Source of the DNA: a virus
Virus record (IMG/VR): IMGVR_UViG_3300026094_000018
Coordinates: 1 to 33,533 of that record
DNA length: 33,533 nt
Reading direction: 5' to 3' (one strand)
Part shown: piece after piece, positions 22,619 through 29,246 of the stretch
Layout of the letters: every line of letters begins with the position of its first letter
Position numbering within the stretch: position 1 is the first letter of the stretch
The notes under the pieces: generated by a model
Databases searched by the model: none
What the model was told of the DNA's origin: nothing
Seen by the model: the letters and a program-made list of their open reading frames with translations, nothing else
Program-made: the position numbers and the translations under genes

Positions 22619-22975
22619 TCAACATCGCTTGAATCTCCAAAATGTCGGATTATAGGTACTTGATCCACCCGCATTCAAAACAACGGTATCGGTTCTTCGG
22701 TGAACATTTTCCCAGATAATGTCATGTTCAAGCCTGGAAATGCGCCAATTCAATGAACGAAAGGCTTCATATGTGTGCTTGAAAAAGGCATCAGACGCCA
22801 TTTCATGATGATACAGCCGAGTCCAAATCCCAAATGAGTTTGGTTCATCTCGGATCACACTCAACCCACTCTTTCCAGTTTCATTCATGTTATCATCAAA
22901 CACGAAAAGATGGTTTGGATGGTTTTGGCAATCTTGGGGGTTCCACACCCCATTCCACACAACAACGTTTTTCAT
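22619..22975 (-). CDS. DUF7831-like phage protein
   Basis: 118 residues from ATG 22975 (MKNVVVWNGVWNPQDC); two nearby upstream ATGs (22981, 22984) add at most three residues. HPNHLFVFDDNMNETGKSGL, then SVIRDEPNSFGIWTR, matches a family of phage/bacterial proteins with the pattern FGDNxxRxGxGGQAxIRxExNxxGIPTK. Function is unknown. Here Gly of FGDN is Asp and Pro of GIPTK is Trp, so the copy is divergent. It is the first gene after tRNA-Arg(ACG). Confidence 0.75.
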   Translation of the reverse strand: MKNVVVWNGVWNPQDCQNHPNHLFVFDDNMNETGKSGLSVIRDEPNSFGIWTRLYHHEMASDAFFKHTYEAFRSLNWRISRLEHDIIWENVHRRTDTVVLNAGGSSTYNPTFWRFKRC

Positions 22976-22996
22976 GGTCATCATCTATATTCAATG

Positions 22997-23070
22997 TACG
23001 CCCGGAAGGACTTGAACCCCCACTCTCTTGATCCGTAATCAAGCGCCTTATCCAATTTGGCTACGGACGC
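22997..23070 (-). tRNA. tRNA-Arg (ACG)
   Basis: Minus strand: acceptor GCGTCCG/CGGGCGT (G1-U72 and U4-G69 wobbles), D arm GCC...GGC, anticodon stem CTTGA/TCAAG with loop TTACGGA (ACG), T arm GGGGG-TTCAAGT-CCTTC. Discriminator A, no CCA. Reads CGN codons if A34 is deaminated by host TadA. Confidence 0.92.
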
Positions 23071-23075
23071 ATGTG

Positions 23076-23267
23076 TCACGTATATTCATCCGCCAACATT
23101 TTCAAGAACCAATGACCGGTAAAGCATTGCAGTGTCTTTATATAATGGTCTCGCTTATTTGCAAAACCGCTTGTTGGCAACTCATTCTGAAGCCAATCAA
23201 TGGAATCGTCGTCTGATAGATGTTTTTTGCCGCATGCACGTTTGTAAATCCTTTGTCTTATGTTCAA
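23076..23267 (-). CDS. small hypothetical protein, TTG start
   Basis: 63 residues, start MNIRQRIYKRACGKKH assuming TTG at 23267, since no ATG exists in the first 50 codons. The N-terminus is basic; WLQNELPTSGFANKRD and TLQCFTGHWFLKML suggest a compact helical protein. It ends 5 nt before the Arg tRNA. A TTTATAAAA sequence lies about 35 nt upstream of the start. Confidence 0.5.
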   Translation of the reverse strand: MNIRQRIYKRACGKKHLSDDDSIDWLQNELPTSGFANKRDHYIKTLQCFTGHWFLKMLADEYT

Positions 23268-23356
23268 TTTATGAGCGCTTGCATATCAGACGAGCACTCA
23301 TTTTATAAAAAACAACCAACCAGACCGGGTCACCATCATCTCTGCTCTATATGCTG

Positions 23357-23429
23357 TGGAAGATGAGAGACTTGAACTCTCAACTTCGGTTTGCAAGGCC
23401 GGAGTGTTTCCAGTTAGCATCAATCTCTC
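23357..23429 (-). tRNA. degenerate tRNA, Ala-like (TGC)
   Basis: A 73-nt minus-strand element with a perfect T arm (GAGAG-TTCAAGT-CTCTC) and an anticodon arm CCGGC-CTTGCAA-ACCGA (C-A mismatches at 27-43 and 31-39; anticodon TGC). The acceptor pairs GAGAGAT with ATCTTCC: positions 4-7 pair perfectly, 2 is an A-C mismatch and 3 a G-U. The D stem is poor although GG of the D loop is kept. Discriminator A, no CCA. Either a decaying tRNA or one that needs editing. Confidence 0.5.
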
Positions 23430-23460
23430 ATATCGCGTTGAATGTATGTATGAGATCAAA

Positions 23461-23497
23461 GCACGCGTGTTCCGAATTCAAATGGGGACACGCGTGC
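23461..23497 (-). terminator. GC-rich hairpin, possible terminator
   Basis: Perfect 10-bp repeat GCACGCGTGT/ACACGCGTGC extended to 13 bp with one wobble (arms 23461-23473 and 23485-23497). It starts 11 nt past a small gene's stop on the minus strand and is followed by TTTGATC, a weak U tract. Confidence 0.5.
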
Positions 23498-23508
23498 GCT
23501 CTGTCATT

Positions 23509-23649
23509 TCAATTGCGACGTTTGAAAAGTGAAATTTCAATTCGGATTCTACGGATCTGCAACTTCAATGGAATCTCCCTGGGATCTCCAACAGGAAGCA
23601 TGGCAAGTTGCATTTCAAGGTTTCGGAGTTTGGATTTAAGGGCAGTCAT
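23509..23649 (-). CDS. 46-residue helical protein
   Basis: ATG 23649 (MTALKSKLRNLEMQLAML) to TGA 23509. The rest reads VGDPREIPLKLQIRRIRIEI. Two amphipathic helices around a PVGDPRE turn look like a small coiled-coil phage protein. It fills an otherwise empty 280-nt gap between the Ala-like tRNA and a membrane protein gene. No strong ribosome binding site. Confidence 0.6.
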   Translation of the reverse strand: MTALKSKLRNLEMQLAMLPVGDPREIPLKLQIRRIRIEISLFKRRN

Positions 23650-23716
23650 TGTGTTGAAACGTAGGTTGTTTTGGTGTCAACGAACAATCGCATGATAACA
23701 CAATCACCGAAGAATG

Positions 23717-24010
23717 TCAAGCGTCATTATGCTGATTCATACCATCTTCAAAAAACTCCTTGATCTGGTCTATCACTGAAAAATAGGCAGAATCTATCTG
23801 ATTTTCCACGTAGCACTTATAAAGAATTTCCTTGCGACTGAACAAATGGGATCCATGATGAATTGCAATCCACCCACACGCAGATACAGAAAAAAACACC
23901 AAAACAGGAATCCATAGATTGAAAACCAAAGCAAAGGGAACGGAAACCCCCAAAAGCACCGTTGAGATCAAAAATCCATAGATCAGTATGTTTTTTAATA
24001 AACGGTCCAT
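23717..24010 (-). CDS. small membrane protein
   Basis: 97 residues. Two membrane helices: residues ~9-29 (ILIYGFLISTVLLGVSVPFA) and ~32-51 (LWIPVLVFFSVSACGWIAIH), followed by a ~45-residue cytoplasmic-looking tail with a helix (VIDQIKEFFEDGMNQ). Unknown function. The start ATG is preceded by an AT-rich leader. Confidence 0.8.
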   Translation of the reverse strand: MDRLLKNILIYGFLISTVLLGVSVPFALVFNLWIPVLVFFSVSACGWIAIHHGSHLFSRKEILYKCYVENQIDSAYFSVIDQIKEFFEDGMNQHNDA

Positions 24011-24052
24011 GATAAAATATGTGTGATATGCATGTCGTTTTTATTATTACTA

Positions 24053-24568
24053 TTAAAAGTATTCATCTTCGTTGATGAACACAGACCGAATGCCGAGGTA
24101 AACATCATTTGCGTGGTCATCTTCTTTATAGGTATATAGATCATATGTTCCATTTCCATACCCCGTTTTAGCAACCACCGATGAACTGGACTGAACCGCC
24201 GATTTATATGGAGACACATCAATCACTTGCTTGACATCACTCAACTCACGCTGTTCGGTTTGCGTGATCGCCATGACACCATGATCAGATTGAATGCGGT
24301 CAGAGTTGTTCCATGTGCCATCACCAACCGCATTTGAATGAATAACAACCAATTCACATGGAATTTGTTGGTCATTGACGATCACGTGAACTGAATAAGC
24401 CCCTTTAGCAAACTGTCCATTCAAATATGCAACCGATGTTTCAGAAAACGTGTCAATAAACAGTTCCGTGGGGTTGCCCCGCAAGTCCCATGTTCCAATC
24501 CAATGGGAGTTCAAATCTTCAGACTCAAATCCAATGTAAGTGTTGCTGTAATGCGTAATGTCAACCAT
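24053..24568 (-). CDS. hypothetical protein with Gly-rich C-terminal beta motif
   Basis: 171 residues, ATG start. Mainly beta: HWIGTWDLRGNPTELFID, YSVHVIVNDQQIPCELVVI. Near the C-terminus TGYGNGTYDLYTYKED and LGIRSVFI resemble the GWGDGxYxVY strand pair of DUF4241-type proteins, a loose match. No membrane segment. A hairpin (24597-24622) lies just upstream of its start. Confidence 0.75.
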   Translation of the reverse strand: MVDITHYSNTYIGFESEDLNSHWIGTWDLRGNPTELFIDTFSETSVAYLNGQFAKGAYSVHVIVNDQQIPCELVVIHSNAVGDGTWNNSDRIQSDHGVMAITQTEQRELSDVKQVIDVSPYKSAVQSSSSVVAKTGYGNGTYDLYTYKEDDHANDVYLGIRSVFINEDEYF

Positions 24569-24596
24569 GTTTTTAAAATACGTGTTTCAAATGAAT

Positions 24597-24622
24597 GGGG
24601 GACACAGATAAAGTGTTCCCCC
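24597..24622. other. GGGGGACAC hairpin in the leader of the 171-aa gene
   Basis: Stem GGGGGA/TCCCCC extended by CAC/GTG across a bulged T, loop about 7 nt. Its core GGGGGACA matches the core of the terminator at 17275-17298, but here no T-run follows on either strand, so it may be an attenuator-like leader element or an RNase-processed stem. Confidence 0.45.
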
Positions 24623-24650
24623 ACGTTGCTTCGTGAGCATATTGGATGAA

Positions 24651-24881
24651 TCACACGACAACCGGTTCATATCTCCCGCTGTTCAGTGTCTCAAGAACAA
24701 TGTACAACGGATCCAACTTGTCAGCAGTAAGCACGTGTTCCGTGATGCTGGCGCCAAATCCAGATACAAGTGCAACACCCGGATCATCAAATTTGACTGG
24801 CTTCTCGGGACCATCAAAAACGGTCAAATGGCACAACAAATAGGCAAGCGTCCACCAAAATGCAACAACAAGGAAAGTCAT
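24651..24881 (-). CDS. small single-pass membrane protein
   Basis: 76 residues from ATG 24881 (MTFLVVAFWWTLAYLLC), which lies past the stop of the upstream HNH gene; longer starts would be buried in that gene. The membrane helix (residues 2-20) is followed by a soluble segment containing DDPGVALVSGFGASITEHVL and a terminal helix. It might be a signal anchor. Function unknown. Confidence 0.72.
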   Translation of the reverse strand: MTFLVVAFWWTLAYLLCHLTVFDGPEKPVKFDDPGVALVSGFGASITEHVLTADKLDPLYIVLETLNSGRYEPVVV

Positions 24882-24906
24882 GTGACAATGAGGTTTTGGT
24901 TTTTTT

Positions 24907-25428
24907 TCAACAGAACAGGTACGGCTTCCAGTCTTCTTCATACTGAACAGGCGTCTGTACCAGAAAGTAATAGTTCGGACGATATGCATTCACTGAATCT
25001 GGATCAATCATCTTATCCGATTTTTCATGATTGCATGTTTTACATGCCGTCACAAGATTTTTCCACGTGTTTTTTCCACCCCGGCTTTGCGGTGTCACAT
25101 GATCCAATGTGAGATCAGACCCCGAACCACAATACACACAGGTGTTGTTGTCTCTCTTGTAGATGTTTTGACGGGTGAGAGGAGCATCCTTGTGTGGGAT
25201 ATCAACATACTTTTTGACTCTAACCACCGAAGGCACCTGAAAACACACGTGTGGAGTTCGCAGTCTCACGTCATCACTATCATAATGATGCACAACATCT
25301 ACACGATTTCTAAACCACATCGTGAATGCTCGGGTTGCAGGGATCAACTGCAACGGACGATAATCTTTGTTGAGAACCAACGTTTTTTTGTTCATGACGG
25401 TATTGCTGTCAACATCGCTGTCATTCAT
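24907..25428 (-). CDS. HNH endonuclease
   Basis: 173 residues. N-terminal part: TLVLNKDYRPLQLIPATRAF and TMWFRNRVDVVHHY, typical of the HNH_5-type proteins of phages and bacteria. Catalytic zinc-bound HNH: C97-x2-C100 (CVYCG), LDHVTPQSRGG (D109-H110), N124, and C129-x2-C132-N-H134. All key residues are present, so it should be active. Such enzymes act as homing nucleases or, near terminase, in packaging; no terminase is seen here. The ATG overlaps the upstream TGA (ATGA); ATG 25395 (MNKKTLVLN) is an alternative start. Confidence 0.92.
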   Translation of the reverse strand: MNDSDVDSNTVMNKKTLVLNKDYRPLQLIPATRAFTMWFRNRVDVVHHYDSDDVRLRTPHVCFQVPSVVRVKKYVDIPHKDAPLTRQNIYKRDNNTCVYCGSGSDLTLDHVTPQSRGGKNTWKNLVTACKTCNHEKSDKMIDPDSVNAYRPNYYFLVQTPVQYEEDWKPYLFC

Positions 25429-25682
25429 GGTCCATGAAAAAAGTTCTGTTGTGAAATTGGTTTTTTTGGTTTTTTATCATGAAAACCCCGGACTTCAAAC
25501 ACCATCGCATCCGTTTCTTTGTTATATGTGACATCTAATCGGTCACACCAAATCGTTTCTATAGACAAGCACACAACAGTGTTCAATGCAACTCCCAGTC
25601 TTTTCAGAATCTTGACATTTTTGAAAGATGATTGGGCAAAACAAGGTTTGCCCAATGGATTGCTGCTTGTCTGTTGTGCCAT
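25425..25682 (-). CDS. hypothetical protein, overlapping start
   Basis: 85 residues if ATG 25682 is used (MAQQTSSNPLGKPCF); this overlaps the upstream gene by 79 nt. A TTG further down, with GGGAG 5 nt before it (LNTVVCLSIETIWCDRL), would remove the overlap. The C-terminal half is beta-rich (DRLDVTYNKETDAMVFEVRG) and basic at the end. Its TGA couples to the HNH gene. Function unknown. Confidence 0.6.
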   Translation of the reverse strand: MAQQTSSNPLGKPCFAQSSFKNVKILKRLGVALNTVVCLSIETIWCDRLDVTYNKETDAMVFEVRGFHDKKPKKPISQQNFFHGP

Positions 25683-25861
25683 TGGAGTGAGCGTCCGTGA
25701 ACATGCTTTTTTGCAAACACACTTGCACGTTCAATCATCCGCTTCCCAGATTCGCTCTCATAGAGTGCTTGTGACTTTATATAGACGAATTCGGAATCTG
25801 AAATGTAAACCGTGGCGATTTTATCAGCGTCCGTGTTGTATATCGTCTCATGAAGACACAA
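25604..25861 (-). CDS. hypothetical protein, TTG start
   Basis: 85 residues beginning at TTG 25861 (MCLHETIYNTDADK), directly after an in-frame TGA, so no longer form exists. Segments: KIATVYISDSEFVYIKSQAL (strands), YESESGKRMIERASVFAKK (helix). No family recognised. It overlaps both neighbours, as is usual in this run of small genes, but a frameshift joining it to the next gene is conceivable. Confidence 0.6.
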   Translation of the reverse strand: MCLHETIYNTDADKIATVYISDSEFVYIKSQALYESESGKRMIERASVFAKKHVHGRSLQWHNRQAAIHWANLVLPNHLSKMSRF

Positions 25862-26006
25862 TCATATCACGTTCAATGTTGTCGTAAAGTTGATCCGGGA
25901 TCAGATCAAACAAAATCAACTTGGGGCTTTCAACTGCATTGATTGCACCACCAAAGACGGATTTGATCCAGCGACGAAATCGCTTGCTGTGCGTGCAATG
26001 TATCAA
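25848..26006 (-). CDS. 52-residue basic/amphipathic protein with TTGA-overlap start
   Basis: TTG 26006 overlaps the TGA of the upstream gene (TTGA), giving MIHCTHSKRFRRWIKSVFGG and then AINAVESPKLILFDLIPDQL, TGA 25848. The protein has a basic N-terminus and an amphipathic C-terminal helix and exactly fills a 140-nt gap between two genes, overlapping the next by 14 nt. Too short to be called by ATG-based gene finding. Function unknown. Confidence 0.6.
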   Translation of the reverse strand: MIHCTHSKRFRRWIKSVFGGAINAVESPKLILFDLIPDQLYDNIERDMIVSS

Positions 26007-26506
26007 GAATAATCGGTGTCCATCATGTACACGCCCGCATCAAACCATGCAAATTGCTGTTGTACATAGTTGCACACTTTCCGAAATGCATCCATGTCTA
26101 AACGGAATGGATTGGGCCGTCCATATTGAGTACCCCGATCTGTAGCATCAAACAGGAACGGAACAAATTGGCTCGTCATTTTAATGCCCACGATTCCTTC
26201 AGTGTTTTTGTTGTCATCGCACAACGGAAAGTCAGACGACACATGAGCACGCACAACGAGTTCAACTGTTTTGTCGGTGTAATCATACCCAATGGGTTCG
26301 TATTCCCGCTCTCCAATCAACGCAAAGGGCACTCGGAGCGAGCAAATAACACCTGACCCCTGTGATTCATCGTCGGCAGCCAGCGCATTCAGAATTTCTT
26401 GATCGCCCATATCACCCCACGTTTCTTGATCCAAGTGTCGTGCTAATTCCACAACATCTTGATTGTCGGAAACGCGTTGGCCGATGTAAATATCTCCACT
26501 TGTCAT
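26003..26506 (-). CDS. hypothetical protein
   Basis: 167 residues from ATG 26506 (MTSGDIYIGQRVSDNQ), 19 nt past the upstream stop; the frame is open further upstream into the CYTH gene. It has a helical N-terminal region (VELARHLDQETWGDMGDQEI), beta strands (VICSLRVPFALIGEREYEPIG), and an aromatic C-terminal helix (MDAFRKVCNYVQQQFAWF). No motif recognised. Its TGA is shared with a TTG start. Confidence 0.75.
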   Translation of the reverse strand: MTSGDIYIGQRVSDNQDVVELARHLDQETWGDMGDQEILNALAADDESQGSGVICSLRVPFALIGEREYEPIGYDYTDKTVELVVRAHVSSDFPLCDDNKNTEGIVGIKMTSQFVPFLFDATDRGTQYGRPNPFRLDMDAFRKVCNYVQQQFAWFDAGVYMMDTDYS

Positions 26507-26525
26507 GATATAACGTGTGTTTGTT

Positions 26526-26978
26526 TCAGTTTGAAAGGTTGCGATTGTAAAATGATGGATTCCCGGTGACCTCAACCAAATATGAATCGCTGGTCAAAAC
26601 CCACTCGGTTTCACCCGTGTCATTGGACTCTGCTTCCATGAGAACAAGACCTGGCAACAACCCGGTCTCAAAAACGTCAACGGTAACATCAAGGGATGGT
26701 TCCGATTCAAGCGTGTATCGTGTTTTCTTCACACTGGACCGCGCCAACGATTTCAAGCGATCAAACCACGTTTTTGAAATCGTCCATTCAAATTCAAATC
26801 GGCGTTGTTTGCTTCCACCGAGTTTGACGGAGACCGTGAAGTCTTTTTTGCTACACGTGCGGACTTCAAAGAATGGAAGGGTTGAAAGATAATGATGATT
26901 TATGTTCACGCAATCAACAATGTCATCACGCGTTTCATCAAATGTTCTCAGTACAAATTTCCGTTCGTTTTCAACCAT
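26526..26978 (-). CDS. CYTH-domain (triphosphate tunnel) phosphohydrolase
   Basis: 150 residues from ATG 26978, 1 nt overlapping the upstream stop. The signature ExExK is at residues 3-7 (ENERK), and the tunnel strands follow: DFTVSVKLGGSKQRRFEFEW, KTRYTL, VTVDVFETGLLPGLVLMEAE, then EVTGNPSFYNRNLS as in bacterial CYTH proteins. Members hydrolyse inorganic or organic triphosphates, thiamine triphosphate or RNA 5'-triphosphates with Mg2+/Mn2+. The phage substrate cannot be read from sequence; in this genome an RNA 5' end is a reasonable guess given the Thg1-like and ligase genes. Confidence 0.85.
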   Translation of the reverse strand: MVENERKFVLRTFDETRDDIVDCVNINHHYLSTLPFFEVRTCSKKDFTVSVKLGGSKQRRFEFEWTISKTWFDRLKSLARSSVKKTRYTLESEPSLDVTVDVFETGLLPGLVLMEAESNDTGETEWVLTSDSYLVEVTGNPSFYNRNLSN

Positions 26979-27298
26979 CACTTTTTTTCGGGTCCGGGAT
27001 TCTTGCTAATTCCTACCATCTCAAAGTGGTTGACGCGTTCAGTGCGTTGTATTCCGGTTATTTTCACACTCGCAAGTTCATCAAGAGACAATGTTTTTCT
27101 ATCAATCAAGCTGTTCCAAAATGAATCAACTGCTGTTCGCTTTTGTGATCCGGACTCGTCATCCAAATCGTCTTCCGGTACTTCAACAAATGTGCGATAT
27201 GTGATTTTTTTGTGTGTCTTGGATCCCGCAAAATCGGTCAGTAGCAGTTCTGCCGTGACTTCGTAGATGTAAGAAAAGTATTGTTCAGATTCACTCAT
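26978..27298 (-). CDS. hypothetical protein
   Basis: 106 residues, ATG overlapping the upstream TGA as ATGA. Strands in the N-terminal half (YFSYIYEVTAELLLTDF; ITYRTFVEVPEDD), an acidic linker and a C-terminal pair (LASVKITGIQRTERV; FEMVGISK). No recognised family. It overlaps the CYTH gene by 1 nt, so the two are probably co-translated. Confidence 0.75.
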   Translation of the reverse strand: MSESEQYFSYIYEVTAELLLTDFAGSKTHKKITYRTFVEVPEDDLDDESGSQKRTAVDSFWNSLIDRKTLSLDELASVKITGIQRTERVNHFEMVGISKNPGPEKK

Positions 27299-27594
27299 TC
27301 TATGTTGTGTTTTTTTTTTGGACTTTCAAGGGCTTCGGAATCTCCACGACTGCTCTTGCAAAGAGCATCCACCAATTCTGGTTCATCAATGACATCCGCA
27401 ACTTTCATTGCCGCGTGGTGGCGAAAAATTTGAGCAAATGGAAACTCTACAAGTCCTTTGATGATTTCAAGAAGTTGACGTTTGATGCTGTGCTCTGTGC
27501 TTGCTTGTGAGCGGATTGAATGTGCTGTCTGTGCATCACACCAAAAAATTGTTTTAATGGCGTGATGGGCTTCTCTCGGCGTTGAGAAGCCCAT
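27295..27594 (-). CDS. hypothetical helical protein with start codon inside a hairpin
   Basis: 99 residues. Helical throughout (STEHSIKRQLLEIIKGLV; MKVADVIDEPELVDALCK) and basic at the end (SPKKKHNIE). Unknown function. The proposed ATG 27594 lies in the 5' arm of a 12-bp perfect hairpin that includes codons 1-11, which would hinder initiation; the only downstream ATG is at codon 63. Confidence 0.65.
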   Translation of the reverse strand: MGFSTPREAHHAIKTIFWCDAQTAHSIRSQASTEHSIKRQLLEIIKGLVEFPFAQIFRHHAAMKVADVIDEPELVDALCKSSRGDSEALESPKKKHNIE

Positions 27595-27595
27595 C
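27564..27595. other. 12-bp perfect hairpin covering a start codon
   Basis: GATGGGCTTCTC (27564-27575) and GAGAAGCCCATC (27584-27595) with an 8-nt loop. In the minus-strand transcript the stem begins one base before the ATG of the 99-residue gene and is 11 nt downstream of the zinc-finger gene's stop. A T-run (ACAATTTTTT) occurs only ~13 nt further, so it may be a weak terminator as well. Confidence 0.7.
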
Positions 27596-27606
27596 GGGAA
27601 ACTTGA

Positions 27607-28053
27607 TCACGATGCATCAACCGTGTGATCACATTTGGGATATTGGGTACATCCCCAAAACGCGCCATATTGGGATGTTCGGCGGACCATTGGATTCCCA
27701 CAGCGGTCGCATGTGGGACCTGCAATATCTTGTTCCCAATTTTCAAGACGCTTTGAAAGGTTTTTCTTCCACGTCTTGATCCGATTCACACGTTGGCTAT
27801 GCCCACACAAAGTGATTTCACCGTCTGAGTTGCGATGGAAAAGTTCAACGCGAATCGCGTCGCTTCCTTTTTTGCGAATCTGTCCGTTTCGGGAATCAAT
27901 CGTGGTGTACACCCGAAGAGAAAGCGAACGACCAACCCGCTTTCCAAAAACACATTCTTTGACACCTTGCAATTCCAATTCTTGAAACCCCCTGGATTCC
28001 AAAAACTCAATGATGTTGAATTCAGACGGAGAAACAAAATTGCGCTGGCTCAT
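27607..28053 (-). CDS. protein with C-terminal topoisomerase-type zinc finger
   Basis: 148 residues from ATG 28053 (GAGAA 6 nt before); ATG 28059 is also possible. Residues ~113-146 form a four-cysteine zinc ribbon of the topoisomerase I type: CDRCGNPMVRRTSQYG, FWGCTQYPKC. The first 100 residues are an unfamiliar alpha/beta domain (FNIIEFLESRGFQELEL; SLSLRVYTTID) followed by a basic linker (RIKTWKKNLSKRLENW). The finger suggests DNA or RNA binding. No catalytic motif is seen. Confidence 0.85.
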   Translation of the reverse strand: MSQRNFVSPSEFNIIEFLESRGFQELELQGVKECVFGKRVGRSLSLRVYTTIDSRNGQIRKKGSDAIRVELFHRNSDGEITLCGHSQRVNRIKTWKKNLSKRLENWEQDIAGPTCDRCGNPMVRRTSQYGAFWGCTQYPKCDHTVDAS

Positions 28054-28156
28054 GATCATTTCTCATTTGTGATTCGTCGTTGGATCATAATCAACACGAC
28101 TCACATCACACTGTTCCGTGCTAAATGCTCTTTATCTCATTTTCAAAAACGTCATC

Positions 28157-28762
28157 CTATAGATTCGCGTCCGGTCTCACCACACCAAAAAATGTGAATT
28201 CACGGACCAATGAATGAATCAGCGTCCATACGTTGCATGTGCTGGACTGCTGAAGGGTGGGTTGATCTGAAAACCCATCTCTACGATCGTAAATCTTCAT
28301 TTCGGGTTTGAAATACACGGGATAATGCTTGAGATCGCAGATCGGGGTGTGTTCAAGACCGAACCCAGAATCGGGACCCAACCTTTTTGTGTTTCCGACA
28401 CCATACACCGACCACACATCCGATTTTGGAAAATCGTTGTGTTCTTCCACTTCAACAATGGGAGGTTCAATTTTAATTCGTTGCATTCCACACATATCGT
28501 GCATTGCAGAAGTCTCCAACACGTTTTTGAATTGGTCCAGCACCGAATCGCCGCAAATACCACTCAAACTTTCAGAAATGAGATCCGCATTTTTGTCAGT
28601 GACAATATGCTGAAGCAGCCGCCCAAACAGAATTCCGGATTCAATTTCAACGGGATTTCCATAATGATGAAACAGAGATCCGGTAAACGGTTTCCACACC
28701 CATTCCCCATGCCCCCAATCACGTTCCCAAATCCGAGATGATTTAAATACAAGTGTTTTCAT
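28157..28762 (-). CDS. hypothetical protein
   Basis: 201 residues, ATG start, unrecognised. Aromatic-rich N-terminus (RIWERDWGHGEWVWKPF), a helical segment (GILFGRLLQHIVTDKNADLI), then MCGMQRIKIEPPIVEVEEH and a C-terminal strand pair ending EFTFFGVVRPDANL. No membrane segment. It is preceded by a TATAATATACC stretch immediately before the ATG, too close to be an ordinary promoter. The 97-nt gap 28060-28156 downstream shows nothing. Confidence 0.75.
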   Translation of the reverse strand: MKTLVFKSSRIWERDWGHGEWVWKPFTGSLFHHYGNPVEIESGILFGRLLQHIVTDKNADLISESLSGICGDSVLDQFKNVLETSAMHDMCGMQRIKIEPPIVEVEEHNDFPKSDVWSVYGVGNTKRLGPDSGFGLEHTPICDLKHYPVYFKPEMKIYDRRDGFSDQPTLQQSSTCNVWTLIHSLVREFTFFGVVRPDANL

Positions 28763-28768
28763 GGTATA

Positions 28769-29221
28769 TTATACACTCAAGAATCTACGTGTGACATCAC
28801 CTTTAGGTGATTTATGAATTCCGGTTTCAACCCACTCGCTACGTTCAAAGAAGTTCCATGCTCCAAATGAAAACTCGGTTTGCATGCTGCTTGCATACAG
28901 TCCCGGAAACCCTTGAGATTGAAACCGCTTTGCAAACTCGGTATACATCAGCGTTCCAACCCCACGGCGTCGGTGGTCTTCTTCAACAAACGAATATTGG
29001 ACAAGAGGCTTTTCAATGTTGAAATCAAGGTGAGCTTGGTATTCCGCTTCGTAATTTTCATGCAGCTTTTCAACCAAAATTTCAACTTTCTTGCCAACAC
29101 CATGACCCTGTTTTGCTTCTCGGATCCATTGCTGCAATTCGGATGAAATCAATCGCAATTCCCCCATCAACCCATTTTTGGTATGCACGAGAAATTCCGC
29201 ATTTTCTTTTATACGCGACAT
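28769..29221 (-). CDS. GNAT-family acetyltransferase
   Basis: 150 residues from ATG 29221 (MSRIKENAEFLV). Motif A is clear: QYSFVEEDHRRRGVGTLMYTE, with the acetyl-CoA-binding (R/Q)xxGxG loop as RRRGVG at ~94-99, then the alpha helix AKRFQSQGFPGLYA; motif B follows (WNFFERSEWVETG). Substrate unknown. In phages GNATs modify host or virion proteins, or tRNA-like small molecules; nothing here decides. Confidence 0.87.
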   Translation of the reverse strand: MSRIKENAEFLVHTKNGLMGELRLISSELQQWIREAKQGHGVGKKVEILVEKLHENYEAEYQAHLDFNIEKPLVQYSFVEEDHRRRGVGTLMYTEFAKRFQSQGFPGLYASSMQTEFSFGAWNFFERSEWVETGIHKSPKGDVTRRFLSV

Positions 29222-29246
29222 ACTCAATCAATGACGGTTTCTGGAA

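Noticed and set aside
25425-25861. Treating the 25425 and 25604 genes as one frameshifted gene
   Set aside because: Both frames have complete-looking ends and coupling to neighbours; the overlap is long but not decisive.
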